Of a stretch of DNA of 64,000 bases, positions 44,456-54,754 are shown one piece after another. Origin of the DNA: Tridacna crocea (Eukaryota > Mollusca > Bivalvia > Cardiida > Cardiidae). The stretch covers positions 11,855,501-11,919,500 of the forward strand of contig OX031060.1 in the NCBI GenBank assembly GCA_943736015.1, written 5' to 3'. Position numbers and translations under genes: made by a program. How positions within the stretch are numbered: the first letter of the stretch is position 1; every line of letters starts with the position of its first letter. Below the pieces are notes generated by a model that saw nothing but the letters and a program-made list of their open reading frames with translations, ran no database searches and was not told the DNA's origin.

Positions 44456-46138
44456 ATGATGGATAGCAATATGTCATGTCGTTCGTCCGACAGTTCTGCT
44501 GCAGACGACATTGAATACAGTAGTCAAACACCCCTATCCCAGGTGGTAAGACCGCAGCAATTTTACTATGATCTAGACCGCGCACTAGAAAATCAGCCGA
44601 AAGATATTTACATTTCTGATCTGATTAGATTGTGTAAAGACGACCCAGACTCCATTAATGACTATAGAGAACGTCTTGCTGAGCGAGCCAGGCAAGATCA
44701 GACTTGTCCAAGGGCAAAACTTTTGAATCGCAGGAATTCACCTAATTCTACGAAATCACAAAAACTAGCTCACGACTGTTACGTCTTATATGCGTTTACT
44801 AAAGGAAACTCTTCACGTAATATATTTGATGTATTTGCGCAGTCAGCGAATGCTCCCTATGACGCAACCGCAAATATTACAGTTCACAACGTAAATGACT
44901 GTAGCCAAAACGCCCATACTTCTACCCGGGATAAAACAGCCACGAAGTTAGAAATACCGGATATAACGACGATGCTACTGAACTTGCAGTCCGATCTTGC
45001 TGCGATGACAAATATAGTGAAACACAATAACGCTATGCTTATAGACATTGGCAATGAGACAAGATCCCTGGCAACTAATACTAAACTTATTCTGACCTCA
45101 GTAAATGGCCTACGCAGCAAACTCGGAGAATTGTCCCAATACGACCAAGTTTGCAATGAATTAAAGAACATTGGTACCAACATAGGGCGTATAAACAAGA
45201 AAATTGAAGATACGATTGTGAATACCGAGAGCAGGACGAATCCTATTGATAACACGGGCACTCGTGGTAACATGGAAATACCTCTAGCCAAGCAAGATTC
45301 ATCCTTTGCGGATATAGTTAGAAATAACCCTCCTAAGTCAAATACAATGCACGAGACAGAATCTACAGTACCGGTAACGGTAACACAAACTCAAAATCCC
45401 CAAAGCACAAATAAAGAGAAACAGGCTAGTCAATCTAAAGACTATATGCAAGAAAAAGAGCATACAACTGATACGACGACCGATCAGTGTCCTGCTATTC
45501 ATATCAAAGTTCATGAAAGTGTTCCAAAGAGTCGTAACAAATTGAATTACCGAGCTGAGGGTAAAAATCGTCCTATTCAAGGAAAGAGGGTAAAAGAAGT
45601 GAGTAACCGCGAACCCGCGTCCGAAAATTTCATTGCAGTCAAGAAAAGGCGAATTGCATCCTTTTACATTGGAAATATAGACCCGGGTGTAAACGAAAAC
45701 GATATTTACAGGTTTATTACGGAGAATGGTGTTAAATGTACTTTCATCAAAATGTTTTACGGGAGATCGGGATCAGCAGCTAAAGTAAATGTTCCGGATA
45801 ATTTTGCAGAAGTAGTTGAGAATCAAGACTTCTGGCCTGTTGATATAAGTGTTCGCAAGTGGTGTAAAAAGTCGGAGTGGGAGATCGGTCCCGGTAAAGC
45901 ACGGTATTCCGCCAGAGGGTCTCAGTTATACAGACCGATGAGTAGATACTCCAAGTTCTCCTACAATAGAAACTACCGATATGGAAACAATGATCATGAA
46001 GAAAACTACTACCACGACAGTGAAAACTATGACGATAGGTACAATTCTGGAAACCACAGAAATATATGGAACACATATGACGACGATGATTGGAATAATA
46101 TCGATGAAGAAGGCGAAAATCTTGGTTCAGAGTACTAA
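44456..46138 (+). CDS. LINE ORF1 RNA-binding protein
   Basis: 560 residues from the ATG at 44456. The open frame extends upstream to 44408, but the first true ATG is here. The N-terminus is polar (RLCKDDPDSINDYRERLAER). The middle (roughly residues 170-270) is helical with spaced leucines, compatible with a coiled coil. Around residues 400-480 there is an RRM-like segment (ASFYIGNIDPGVNENDIYRF ... VRKWCKKSEW). The tail is rich in Tyr, Asn, Asp and Arg. No zinc knuckle. Expected role: binding LINE RNA in the ribonucleoprotein particle. The stop lies 24 bases before ORF2. Confidence 0.8.
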   Translation: MMDSNMSCRSSDSSAADDIEYSSQTPLSQVVRPQQFYYDLDRALENQPKDIYISDLIRLCKDDPDSINDYRERLAERARQDQTCPRAKLLNRRNSPNSTKSQKLAHDCYVLYAFTKGNSSRNIFDVFAQSANAPYDATANITVHNVNDCSQNAHTSTRDKTATKLEIPDITTMLLNLQSDLAAMTNIVKHNNAMLIDIGNETRSLATNTKLILTSVNGLRSKLGELSQYDQVCNELKNIGTNIGRINKKIEDTIVNTESRTNPIDNTGTRGNMEIPLAKQDSSFADIVRNNPPKSNTMHETESTVPVTVTQTQNPQSTNKEKQASQSKDYMQEKEHTTDTTTDQCPAIHIKVHESVPKSRNKLNYRAEGKNRPIQGKRVKEVSNREPASENFIAVKKRRIASFYIGNIDPGVNENDIYRFITENGVKCTFIKMFYGRSGSAAKVNVPDNFAEVVENQDFWPVDISVRKWCKKSEWEIGPGKARYSARGSQLYRPMSRYSKFSYNRNYRYGNNDHEENYYHDSENYDDRYNSGNHRNIWNTYDDDDWNNIDEEGENLGSEY

Positions 46139-46162
46139 ATCGCAACAAACTTTACACTGACA

Positions 46163-49100
46163 ATGGATAGTGGGAATCATAAGATAAGCATTTCTGTACT
46201 CATCATTACCTTCATGACTTTGAATCTAATGTGCTGGAATGTTAGGGGCATTATGTCCTCAGCATACGTTCTATCTACAATACTTGATGAGAGTAATATA
46301 GACGTGTCTGTTGTTGTAGAGCACAAACTTTTGCCGCATTCTCTTCGGTTCATGCAATGTATTAACCAAAACTATAATGTCATCTCTGTAGCCGACGCTT
46401 CATTGAACCAATATGGCCCACTGAAGTGCGGTAAAGGGGGTATATCTATTTTCTTCAAAAAGAGTCTGAGTCCGAGAATATCAAAAGCAGACTGTATGCA
46501 AAGTGAACGTAAACTGGAAATAAAACTCGACCGATGGTCTGCTCCGCCGCTCTATATTATTGGCGTATATATGCCAGCTGACAGTAATATTCAGCTATAT
46601 AGTGAAACATTGAGTTGGCTATCTGCAATATTTGACAACTGTGTGCAAAAGGGAGAGGTAATCATTCTCGGAGACTTCAATGCAAAATTGTTAAAGTGCA
46701 ACACTAATAATGCACCCAATTATACCCAAAAAGACATGCTATTTCACGAATTTCGGAACAAATCCGGACTAGTCTCTCTCTGTAATACAAATGTTAGCCC
46801 AAACATTGATTTCACATATACGACTCTCCGAACGATTATCGACCATGTACTTATTGAGAAAACTTTTGTTAAACACTGCACTAAATTTAGTACGGTGGAT
46901 AACAGCGCCATAACTACATCCGCTCACTTTCCGCTCTTCGTAACTGTTGAACTCCCGCAGACGATTAGATTGAGCAATTCACACGTACGAAATGATTACG
47001 ATAGAATCGCGTGGAATAAATGCCGCGATTCTGAACTTAAAGAATACAGTGAGTTATTGGTACATAAACTAAAACCAGTTTTTCTTAAATCGTACTCCAC
47101 TGTAAATGAGGTATCTAACTTCATTGTCCTTCAAATTATTGAAGCTTCGCGTGAGGTATTGCCAAAGAGCAAATTCAATATACACGCTAAACCGTATTGG
47201 TCGGCCGAATTAAAGAACGCACATCGTATTTCGCGCCTTAAAAGAAGACTATGGATAAACGAGGGTAGACCACGAGGTATGATTTACCCGTCATACTATA
47301 ACTATAAACAGGCAAAAAGGCAGTTTCGAAGGCTACAGCGGTCAGCATCCGAACATTATTTGGAGAGCATATTCCATGAGCTAGACAAAAGCGCCCAAAC
47401 AGACTCAAAACTTTTCTGGAGTCTAATGAAAAAGTATAAGAGATCACCTCCTCTGTTTATATCTGAAATAGTACATAACAATGTGTCATACAACTCGGAA
47501 AAAATTACCGATGCATTCGAGTCCTACTTCAGCTCCATATTCAATGATGATACGACTGGCTCTAAAGATGCACTTCAGACCACTGTTGACAAAGAAATGC
47601 AGAAATACATATCTCAAACTCGTACTATGCCTTCGTCAATTAAGCTCGAGAAAGAGTTTACTAGTACTGAAGTTACGGAAGCCCTGAACGACCTTAAAAA
47701 GGGCAGAAGTCCTTCACACGACAATGTATCAAACGAACATTTAATTTACGGTAAAAAGCCAATCTCTAGCGCACTCGTCGTCCTCTATAATTCAATTTTA
47801 CGTCAGGAAACTGTACCTGATTCATGGCGAAGTAGCATAATTATACCGATCTATAAAGGTAATGGAAAACCCAAAAATGATCCCACAAGTTATAGACCAG
47901 TGTCTCTTGTACCGACACTGTGTAAAGTTTTCGAGAAGCTTTTGATGAAACGAACACATTCTTGTTCTCTGTTTAGCGAACGTGTTTTCCCATCCCCACA
48001 ACAACAAGGTTTTCAACCGGGTCTAAGCTGTATCACGACAGCGTTTTGTCTACAAGAAGCAATTTACGACATTGCCAACCTCAATAACCAAGCTTTTGTA
48101 GCCTTTCTGGACTTCAAAAGTGCCTTCGATAGTGTTTGGCATGATGCTTTGTTAACAAAATTATACAAAATCGGAGTAACAGGAAAAGTATGGAGGACAA
48201 TAAGAGACTCCTATAGAAACTTAGAATGCCGCGTTGTTGTAAACGGAAATAAGTCACGTCCGATCCCGGTATCACGAGGCGTACGTCAAGGCAGTGTGGC
48301 TTCTACATTTTATTATCTTGTATTCATAAACGACCTTCTAGAGGAGCTTGAAAAATCTGACAAAAGTTTGAGCCTCTACACCAGTATTAATGCAAATTGC
48401 GGGAATCCCGCCTTCGCTGACGATCTCGCAGTGATCTCATTATACCCAAATAATCTTCAAAGTATGCTAGATATTGTATATCGGTATTCATACCGCTGGA
48501 AATTTGAAGTTAACTGTTCCAAATCGTCTATTGTTGTATTTAACAATAAGAAGAGATGTACGCCATACGAGTTCCTTTTGGGACAATCATACATTAAACA
48601 GAGTGATTCTGCAATACATCTTGGAATAAAACAAGATAGTTCCTTATCAATATCTAAACGCATCGCAGAGCGCTGTCAAAAAGCGAAAAGCGCGTTTTAT
48701 TCCATGGCTGACCTCGGCATGAGGCCGAATGCACTAAATCCTATGACATCTGCAAGGCTGTACCGGTCAGTAATTATCCCAATAGCTCTATACGGGTGCA
48801 AACTGTGGAATAATGTGAAAGATGTCGACTTAAGGACGCTTAATATCTTTCAACATAGTATAGTAAAACTGATACAGGGCTTTCACATAAGAGTCCGGTC
48901 AGATATGTGTGAATCAATGTTGGGTTTAAACCGTATAACAGCTATGATAGATAGAAGAAAGCTCATGTTTCTACACAAAATCCTTAGTATGAAAGAATCA
49001 GCGCTGTGTAAGCGTTTATTCTTAAGAAAGCTTTTTCATTTTATCTATAATCCCTCGAAAGTAAGCATGGGCTTTATACCTGATATTTGTGGCTTATTAG

Positions 49101-49678
49101 CAAAGCACAATCTGAACTTTCTGCTAAATATGTATATTAATGATCGCTGCTACTTACCTAGTAAAAATGCCTGGCGACAAATTATTATTCGCACTATAGA
49201 GAAAAGAGAAACTGACGAATGGTTGATGCGCATGCGATCCGCTGAGTTTTCCAGATTTTCACGACTACATAGATCAATCCAACCATGCACCCTCTATTTT
49301 CTCTACAATTCGGGATTACCGTCTTACAAAATAGTGTTCATTGCAAAACTATGGACAATAATTCCCGAAAATAAGCCAAGACGGTGTGATCTGTGTGGTC
49401 GTGTGATTTTGGATAATATCAAACACAGACTGGTCGAATGCGCATCAACGTATTCACTAAAATCTGATCTCCTTGAAGATTTATACAGAAATGTCAGCCC
49501 CGAAATCTGCAATGAATTAGCGCTTGCGTCCAGTGAGGATTTCCTTATGATGATTTTGGGCGCAAGCCCTTCTTCAGTCATGACTAATGACATCTATTTT
49601 AGACTTAAAACTGTAGAATATATCTATAGATGCTTTCACGGACCTAATGCTATAGTGTCTAATAGGTCACATCTTTGA
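46163..49678 (+). CDS. LINE ORF2: endonuclease and reverse transcriptase
   Basis: 1,171 residues, intact. The N-terminal ~230 residues form an APE-type endonuclease: MCWNVRG, a Glu in VVVEHKLL, ILGDFNAK, TIIDHVL, and SAHFPL where the family usually has an SDH triad. The central reverse transcriptase shows SYRPVSL, GFQPGLSCITTAF, FLDFKSAFDSVWH, RGVRQGSVASTFYYLVFIND and the catalytic AFADDLAVIS box. The C-terminal ~350 residues include CDLCGRVILDNIKHRLVEC, a CCHC-like cysteine/histidine motif. No RNase H domain is seen. Translation is in the same orientation as ORF1 with a 24-base gap, implying reinitiation or readthrough. The Asp-to-Ala change in the SDH motif may weaken nicking. Confidence 0.92.
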   Translation: MDSGNHKISISVLIITFMTLNLMCWNVRGIMSSAYVLSTILDESNIDVSVVVEHKLLPHSLRFMQCINQNYNVISVADASLNQYGPLKCGKGGISIFFKKSLSPRISKADCMQSERKLEIKLDRWSAPPLYIIGVYMPADSNIQLYSETLSWLSAIFDNCVQKGEVIILGDFNAKLLKCNTNNAPNYTQKDMLFHEFRNKSGLVSLCNTNVSPNIDFTYTTLRTIIDHVLIEKTFVKHCTKFSTVDNSAITTSAHFPLFVTVELPQTIRLSNSHVRNDYDRIAWNKCRDSELKEYSELLVHKLKPVFLKSYSTVNEVSNFIVLQIIEASREVLPKSKFNIHAKPYWSAELKNAHRISRLKRRLWINEGRPRGMIYPSYYNYKQAKRQFRRLQRSASEHYLESIFHELDKSAQTDSKLFWSLMKKYKRSPPLFISEIVHNNVSYNSEKITDAFESYFSSIFNDDTTGSKDALQTTVDKEMQKYISQTRTMPSSIKLEKEFTSTEVTEALNDLKKGRSPSHDNVSNEHLIYGKKPISSALVVLYNSILRQETVPDSWRSSIIIPIYKGNGKPKNDPTSYRPVSLVPTLCKVFEKLLMKRTHSCSLFSERVFPSPQQQGFQPGLSCITTAFCLQEAIYDIANLNNQAFVAFLDFKSAFDSVWHDALLTKLYKIGVTGKVWRTIRDSYRNLECRVVVNGNKSRPIPVSRGVRQGSVASTFYYLVFINDLLEELEKSDKSLSLYTSINANCGNPAFADDLAVISLYPNNLQSMLDIVYRYSYRWKFEVNCSKSSIVVFNNKKRCTPYEFLLGQSYIKQSDSAIHLGIKQDSSLSISKRIAERCQKAKSAFYSMADLGMRPNALNPMTSARLYRSVIIPIALYGCKLWNNVKDVDLRTLNIFQHSIVKLIQGFHIRVRSDMCESMLGLNRITAMIDRRKLMFLHKILSMKESALCKRLFLRKLFHFIYNPSKVSMGFIPDICGLLAKHNLNFLLNMYINDRCYLPSKNAWRQIIIRTIEKRETDEWLMRMRSAEFSRFSRLHRSIQPCTLYFLYNSGLPSYKIVFIAKLWTIIPENKPRRCDLCGRVILDNIKHRLVECASTYSLKSDLLEDLYRNVSPEICNELALASSEDFLMMILGASPSSVMTNDIYFRLKTVEYIYRCFHGPNAIVSNRSHL

Positions 49679-49875
49679 ATATCTGCAAGGTGGCAAATAC
49701 ATAAAGAAAGAACGATTCAGATAAGCGCTGAGTATTAATACCGTGTACAGTATTTATTTCCTGCCATGTTTCCATGTTTCCTTCTCTATTTCTTGTTTAA
49801 TGTATAATGTCATGTTGTAAAAAAAAAAAAATGTTCACTTAATCTCCTCAGGAGGAAATAAAGAGAATGAATGAA

Positions 49876-51019
49876 TAGTTTTTTTGTAACGGTTTTCATT
49901 ATTAACTAATTCTATGTTTACCCTGTTTCTCACATTTTCCATTGTTTTACCAAAAATGTTGTTCATTAACTTAAAAAACTCTTTTTCAAATTCATTTTTT
50001 GCGGCTGTTCGCAATTTAATATTTAAATATTTGTTTTATCTCTTAAGTTTGGAATTAATTTTTCTACCTTTTCTACTTTTAAACGTTCTGGTGCTAAAGG
50101 AAAGTCATTATGTAAATTGTGTAATTCTTTAGGATATTTCAAATCTACCTCTAAAATACAGGGAATATTTTTTCAATTTTTTATTTCTTCTTCATTCATC
50201 CACTTAAAGCCATGGGTGGGAAGAGAGCGACTCATTGCCCAAGGATAAAGACTGTTTGCATCTATATATAATCAATGCTTTGAAGGTTTATTTGGATCAT
50301 ATTTATCACCCATATAATTATGTATTGTTAGCTTTTGCATACCTTTCTTTGCACATGCTAACTCCACCCCTGATACCCTGCTCTACCATTAAAAGCGTGC
50401 CAGGGTCTGATAAAAGTTTTAGGTTTACTTTCGTAATTTTTTCTAATGCTGCGTCCCAAGCTAAACCTGGAGCGGTATAATACCAACTGGGGTCTAAGTC
50501 ATAGTTTTCACAACAAACATCTCTAAAGTTTTCAAAAACATCAGCCAAAAGCAATACATCTATTTTGTTGTAAATTTCCAAGTAATCTTTTAGCGTTTTC
50601 ATACCGAAAGTTTCCCACACGTTTTGCGCATGAGCATAGTCTTCATCACTAATATGTTCTTTGCTTAAACTGGAGTAAAATGCTTTTTTAGGTGGTAGTT
50701 GGGTTTGTTTTAGTTTTTCAAAAGAGTCTAAATATTCATAAGGAAAATCTCCATTTTTTCTAACTTTTGGTAGCCGTTCTTTTGCAAAAAATCTTGTTAA
50801 GATTTTTAACTGGCTGTCATCCAAGTTACTTGAAAGCCTATCTAAACTTGAACTCATAAATTTAAAGCTGTCAAGAAATCAAATTTTATGACTTGGGTTT
50901 TTTTTTTTCAACCCAAATGTTTTTACTAAAACTAATATATTTTTTCTCATTATTTGGAATACAATCAATCTTACCAACAGATTTACCTAAATATTTAATA
51001 AAAAGATGTGCATCATATC
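49876..51019 (-). pseudogene. DNA polymerase B middle part, duplicated copy right of the LINE
   Basis: Starts exactly at the LINE 3' end and lacks 112 bp relative to the left copy (junction at 50028/50029). This deletion removes part of the palm region and shifts the frame. It is continuous with the upstream polB sequence (51020-52679), so this is the original 5' side of the interrupted gene. It encodes the DANSLYPWAMS block (~50255) and the LLLADVFENFRDVC segment. Stops and frame changes at both ends of the 179-codon open block (50318-50857) are shared with the left copy. Confidence 0.85.
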
Positions 51020-52679
51020 CGCTTAAATTATGAAAGTACACAGGTGTAAAGTCAGGTCTTTTAGCCTTTAGGTTACATTCATTGTGTGCGGCACCTCTAT
51101 ATTTACCCGTAAAATGACAGTGGTCTCTTACTTTGTAATTTTCATGAGTAAATTCTCCATCACAAATCCAACAATGTGTTTCTTGTTTGTATTTTGCTTC
51201 CTCCTGTTCTGTCATTAAAATAGGTTTTGGGATTTGACAGTATTTTTGGTAAATTTCTTGTATATCACGTTTTAACCAGTTTATAAAAAATTCTTCAGCA
51301 TCTTCTCCAGTATTGTTCCTTTCAATGCGTGTTAAAACATCATAATCAAAACATTTTATAATATAGTAAAAGCTACAAGGTCTATGCTTTTGGCGTTGTA
51401 TAGTGTAACTATTTTCAGGGTTTGGCTGGCATGTGTGTATCGGTTCTAAAATACTTTCAAAATCTGCGTATACAACAAAGGGAACCAAAAGTTTTCTAGC
51501 ATGGTTTTCGAATTTTAACACGCTACCTTTTTTCGGCATTTCTAAAGTAACAGGCTCATGATTGGTCCAGTACCGTATATGTTTTTCTAAAAGTTTTTTA
51601 CTACCAAAATGATTCACACATCGTTTACAGAATTCTATACCACATTTGTCAGCTACTTGTTCTCTTACTGAACCATTAAGTTTTTTATGAGGGCATAGTG
51701 TGTATTTTTATCATCTTTAATAAAAAGCAGGTCAGTATGATTACCTTTTTCGTCTTTTGTAAGCCTTAGAGGGTAAATACACTTTTTCATTTTGTCATAC
51801 CCAAAAACGTTTACACTAATTTCTGAATTTTGTTTTTCAAACTTATCTGTATCCTGTATTATTACAGGATACTTTATCCCGTTCATGTTTACGGTATGTT
51901 CCCTTTCTTGCAAAGCCATATCAACTCTTTCTGCATTTTTGGGTTTAGGATTTAACGCTCTAAAAATGCACCACAAAAACATTTATTATCTTTATTTTTT
52001 ATGTTTAAAACTGCTCTTTTATTTACAATCCACTGGGGCAGTGGTAAGTGACCTTCAGCACGTAAAGGAACATAAGGGGCTATGTGTAATTCTAACCTAA
52101 CTATGCTTGAAAAAATAAAACCACTACCTTCTCTTTGAAACTTAGCTAACTTTTCTAAAATTTCATCTATCATATGTTGCAATAACTCCTCTATTCCTCC
52201 CGCATTTAAGTTTAATAATTATTTAGAGTGAAAAGCATATTCATTATCCGAGTTAGGGTTTGTAGGTAAATGCAATGTATACCTAAGTACAAGTTTTAGT
52301 TTCGTTTGTAGGTTCTTCGAATGTTGTTTAGAAGAATATCCCTCGTTTCCATAAAAATTCTATCGGGTGTATAACCTTCTCTACCATCTATTACGTGTTG
52401 AGTGGCATATCCTCTAAATGCGGATTGCCCAACTCTAATTTCAAACGGTTGCCTTGGAGGGTAATTTTCACTAACATGTTCAACAATTTCATCTAAAACT
52501 CGCGGTATCTGTGTTGTTTCCACATTAATGCTTAACCAATTACCAAAACCACCTATTCTTCTTCGTATGGATTCCGGAACGACCGCTGAAGCAAGTCGTG
52601 TAGCTCTGGCGTAAAGATTAGACGCAGCTTGTCTCGCTGCATTTGAAATTCTATTACTAATATTTAGTATAAAGCTCAT
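51020..52679 (-). pseudogene. polB: DNA polymerase B, N-terminal region and 3'-5' exonuclease
   Basis: Read from 52679. The first 127-codon frame (MSFILNISNRISN... with ENYPPRQPFEIRV) is probably the true N-terminus. It is followed, in other frames, by QHMIDEILEKLAKF, then CIFRALNPKPKNAERV, then a C2H2-like segment (CGIEFCKRCVNHFGS ... LEKHIRYW). Next come exonuclease motif I VVYADFES and the metal-binding-looking RDHCHFTGKYRGAAHNECNL with CWICDGEF. At least four frame changes or stops separate the blocks (near 52310, 52225, 51975 and 51680). The protein-primed B polymerase would replicate the linear element. Confidence 0.82.
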
Positions 52680-52690
52680 TTTATATAGTA
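52680..52690 (-). promoter_or_regulatory. TATA motif abutting polB ATG
   Basis: Coding strand reads TACTATATAAA directly before the ATG at 52679. One of a series of such motifs in this element (see findings). Confidence 0.55.
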
Positions 52691-52766
52691 AATATAATTT
52701 TCTTAAGCTACATTTTTCTTATATCAAACTTTTATTATATCTGTATATAAATATAATAAAATTATT

Positions 52767-53101
52767 GAATGTTAATCCTATATTTATCTTCCCAAAACCC
52801 TTCTGTTCCAATTCGGAATTGTTTGAGGGCAACGGTCTATATATTTACCAGCCTTATAAATCGATCGAAAAGTTTTTATTTCCCCAGTTTTAACATCTTC
52901 TAAAGTAACTGTTTTAGGATTTTTCATAATAGTCTGTAATCTATCATACTTAGTGTCTTTTTTCTTTTCTGGTTTAGGCTCTTCCTCGGGTAGTAAGCCA
53001 TGTTCTTTTACCAACTCAACTAATCGCTTTTTATCCCAGTAAGAGCGAAAAGTTATATTATTTTCTTTAAGAATTTCTTTTAATTCTGAAAACTTTATCA
53101 T
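52767..53101 (-). pseudogene. SAP-like / NUMOD1-like DNA-binding protein
   Basis: 105 codons are open (to 52784). The N-terminal ~40 residues (KFSELKEILKENNITF ... KKRLVELVKEHG) look like a SAP helix-extended-loop-helix DNA-binding motif. Residues ~60-100 (VTLEDVKTGEIKTFRSIYKA, GKYIDRCPQTIPNW) resemble the NUMOD1 helix-turn-helix found with homing endonucleases. A shift near the 3' end makes the open frame stop early; the other frame (WEDKYRINIQ) continues to 52767 and looks like the genuine end. It may bind the element's DNA. No nuclease motif is present. Confidence 0.6.
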
Positions 53102-53116
53102 TTTTAATATACATAG
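53102..53116 (-). promoter_or_regulatory. TATA-like motif before SAP/NUMOD gene
   Basis: Coding strand CTATGTATATTAAAA immediately before the ATG at 53101. Confidence 0.45.
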
Positions 53117-53148
53117 AAAAAATACTTAACTTAATACACTACACTCAT

Positions 53149-53695
53149 TTAATTACCATCAGACTGAAAGTTAATCAACCTATTACTAATAATAACAGCA
53201 TATGCCTCGGTGCCCGCGGGTACATTTACATCAAAATGTGTCTTGATTTGAATATCAGTAACGGAATATTTTATTCTTTCACTTTGCTTAGATACATCAA
53301 ACAAATACGAAGGATAAAGGTCTTTGTATTCCGAGGGGGAAATATTAGGGTTTGATACTAACTCATCCATGTTAAAAAACTTAGATCTACATAACGCAGC
53401 ATCGCCATAAGCTCTACTAAATTGTTGTCTTGGAAATGAAAGATTGTAGTCAGCCACTGGGTATATTGTAGAATTTAACATAACATAAATATTTTTAACG
53501 TTTACGTTGTCGAATATAGCTGGGTTTTGCTCTTGATCCCCATTTTTATCAGTCTGAAAACCAACAATGATAAAACGGGGCACTTCGCGAGATGATTTAA
53601 CTGAAAGCCTCCAAGTAAATGATGTTGGCTGAGGAACTGAGACAGAGTCGCACTGTATCATTCTATATCCAACTGGAAATTTTTCTTTTTTCTCA
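53149..53695 (-). pseudogene. Major capsid protein, C-terminal part
   Basis: Frame containing PVGYRMIQCDSVSVPQ, FTWRLSVKSSREVPRFIIVG, VKNIYVMLNSTIYPVADYN and RQQFSRAYGDAA, ending LINFQSDGN. This is the second jelly-roll of the Polinton/adintovirus-type double-jelly-roll capsid protein (the family that includes nematode F54H12.2-like proteins). The first half is at 57511-58224; the two are separated by a 3.8-kb insertion. The apparent start in this piece is only a non-ATG codon in inserted sequence. Confidence 0.8.
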
Positions 53696-53853
53696 ACATC
53701 CCCAACTTTCAGCTGCAGGTCGAGCAAGAGTTACTCTCCTTGGAACTTATCGATTATCTGGTCCGAAAGGATTTCTGATAACGGCCTGTCATATAAGATT
53801 CAGAAGGGAAAAATTTTTGATCGACTAAAACACATTTTTCTTCTAAAATGATT

Positions 53854-54090
53854 AAAATCTATAACGTCTTGAAGTATTCTGTAATATCTCTACTTTACTT
53901 CAATATAATTTTAATTTCTATAGCAAAATGGGAAATTGCGTCCATTTTGATTTAAAGTTACTGACCCATTCTCCTTCTTATTTCTATAGAAAGGTTTAAG
54001 AAATTTGCTCTTGCGCCGTTTTTGACGCTAAATAACATAAAAATGAATTGCAAGCAAAAAATCTATAACGTCTTGAAGTATTCTCTGTTT
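53854..54090 (+). repeat. ~204-bp spaced direct repeat
   Basis: 'atctataacgtcttgaagta' occurs at 53857 and 54061, followed in both by loosely similar AT-rich sequence, suggesting an old tandem duplication. Confidence 0.7.
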
Positions 54091-54754
54091 TGTTGTGATT
54101 ATGATCAAAGTATTCGTTTACATTTGTTAAATTGGAACTTGCGTCTATTTCAGTTTAAAAACGACACTATCGTTATTTTTTGTATAAAAATTGCTGTATC
54201 GAGCAAAGTGAGATTTTAAGATTGGGTGAAAAGATTTAGCAACGGATAAAGGGAAGATAAGAACTGATGACATGATAACCTTGTCTATTGTTTTGTTAAA
54301 CCTGGATCCTGTTTTAACACATTGTCCAAATATATAATGACTGTATTTATCATTTTTTATACATGTACGTGTATACTATTTGCATGAGTGAAAACTTTTA
54401 AGAGATTTGTAAAAACTATTATCTTCCCAGTATCGTCTTTTTTAATTCTTTCTCGGAAAATAATTTCAATTTAGTTATCATAAATTTCTTTAAATTGCAT
54501 TTTTATTTCTTTTCTTTTTAGTCTTTATTAAAGAAGATTGAATTTGTTGTACTATTGGATCATTATGATAATTATGCAGTCAATAGACCAGTAACAAACT
54601 GTACAAAGCAAGCAGTCTGATCCTGGGCCGAATCGGTTTTATTTTATGTGTCGACATTCTTTTGGCTTAAAAAAAATTGACGTTGGAATATCAATATGTG
54701 ACTGAAATCAGCAGAAAACAATTTGCGTTTTGGGAGTATTGATGTGACCCGTAC

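Larger units (their letters stand above)
44048..49875 (+). mobile_element. Full-length non-LTR retrotransposon (LINE)
   Basis: 5.8-kb element with a ~400-bp 5' UTR (starts 'aagatggcggacatgcatac'), two open reading frames, and a short 3' UTR with AATAAA. The tail is 'gaatgaatgaata'. Both ends are set by the near-identical polB copies on either side. It lies antisense to polB. Both ORFs are uninterrupted over ~5.2 kb, so the insertion is young and possibly competent. The clade is not assigned; the architecture (ORF1 with RRM-like fold, APE-type endonuclease, RT, CCHC-like C-terminus, microsatellite-like tail) fits the Jockey/CR1/I group. Confidence 0.88.
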
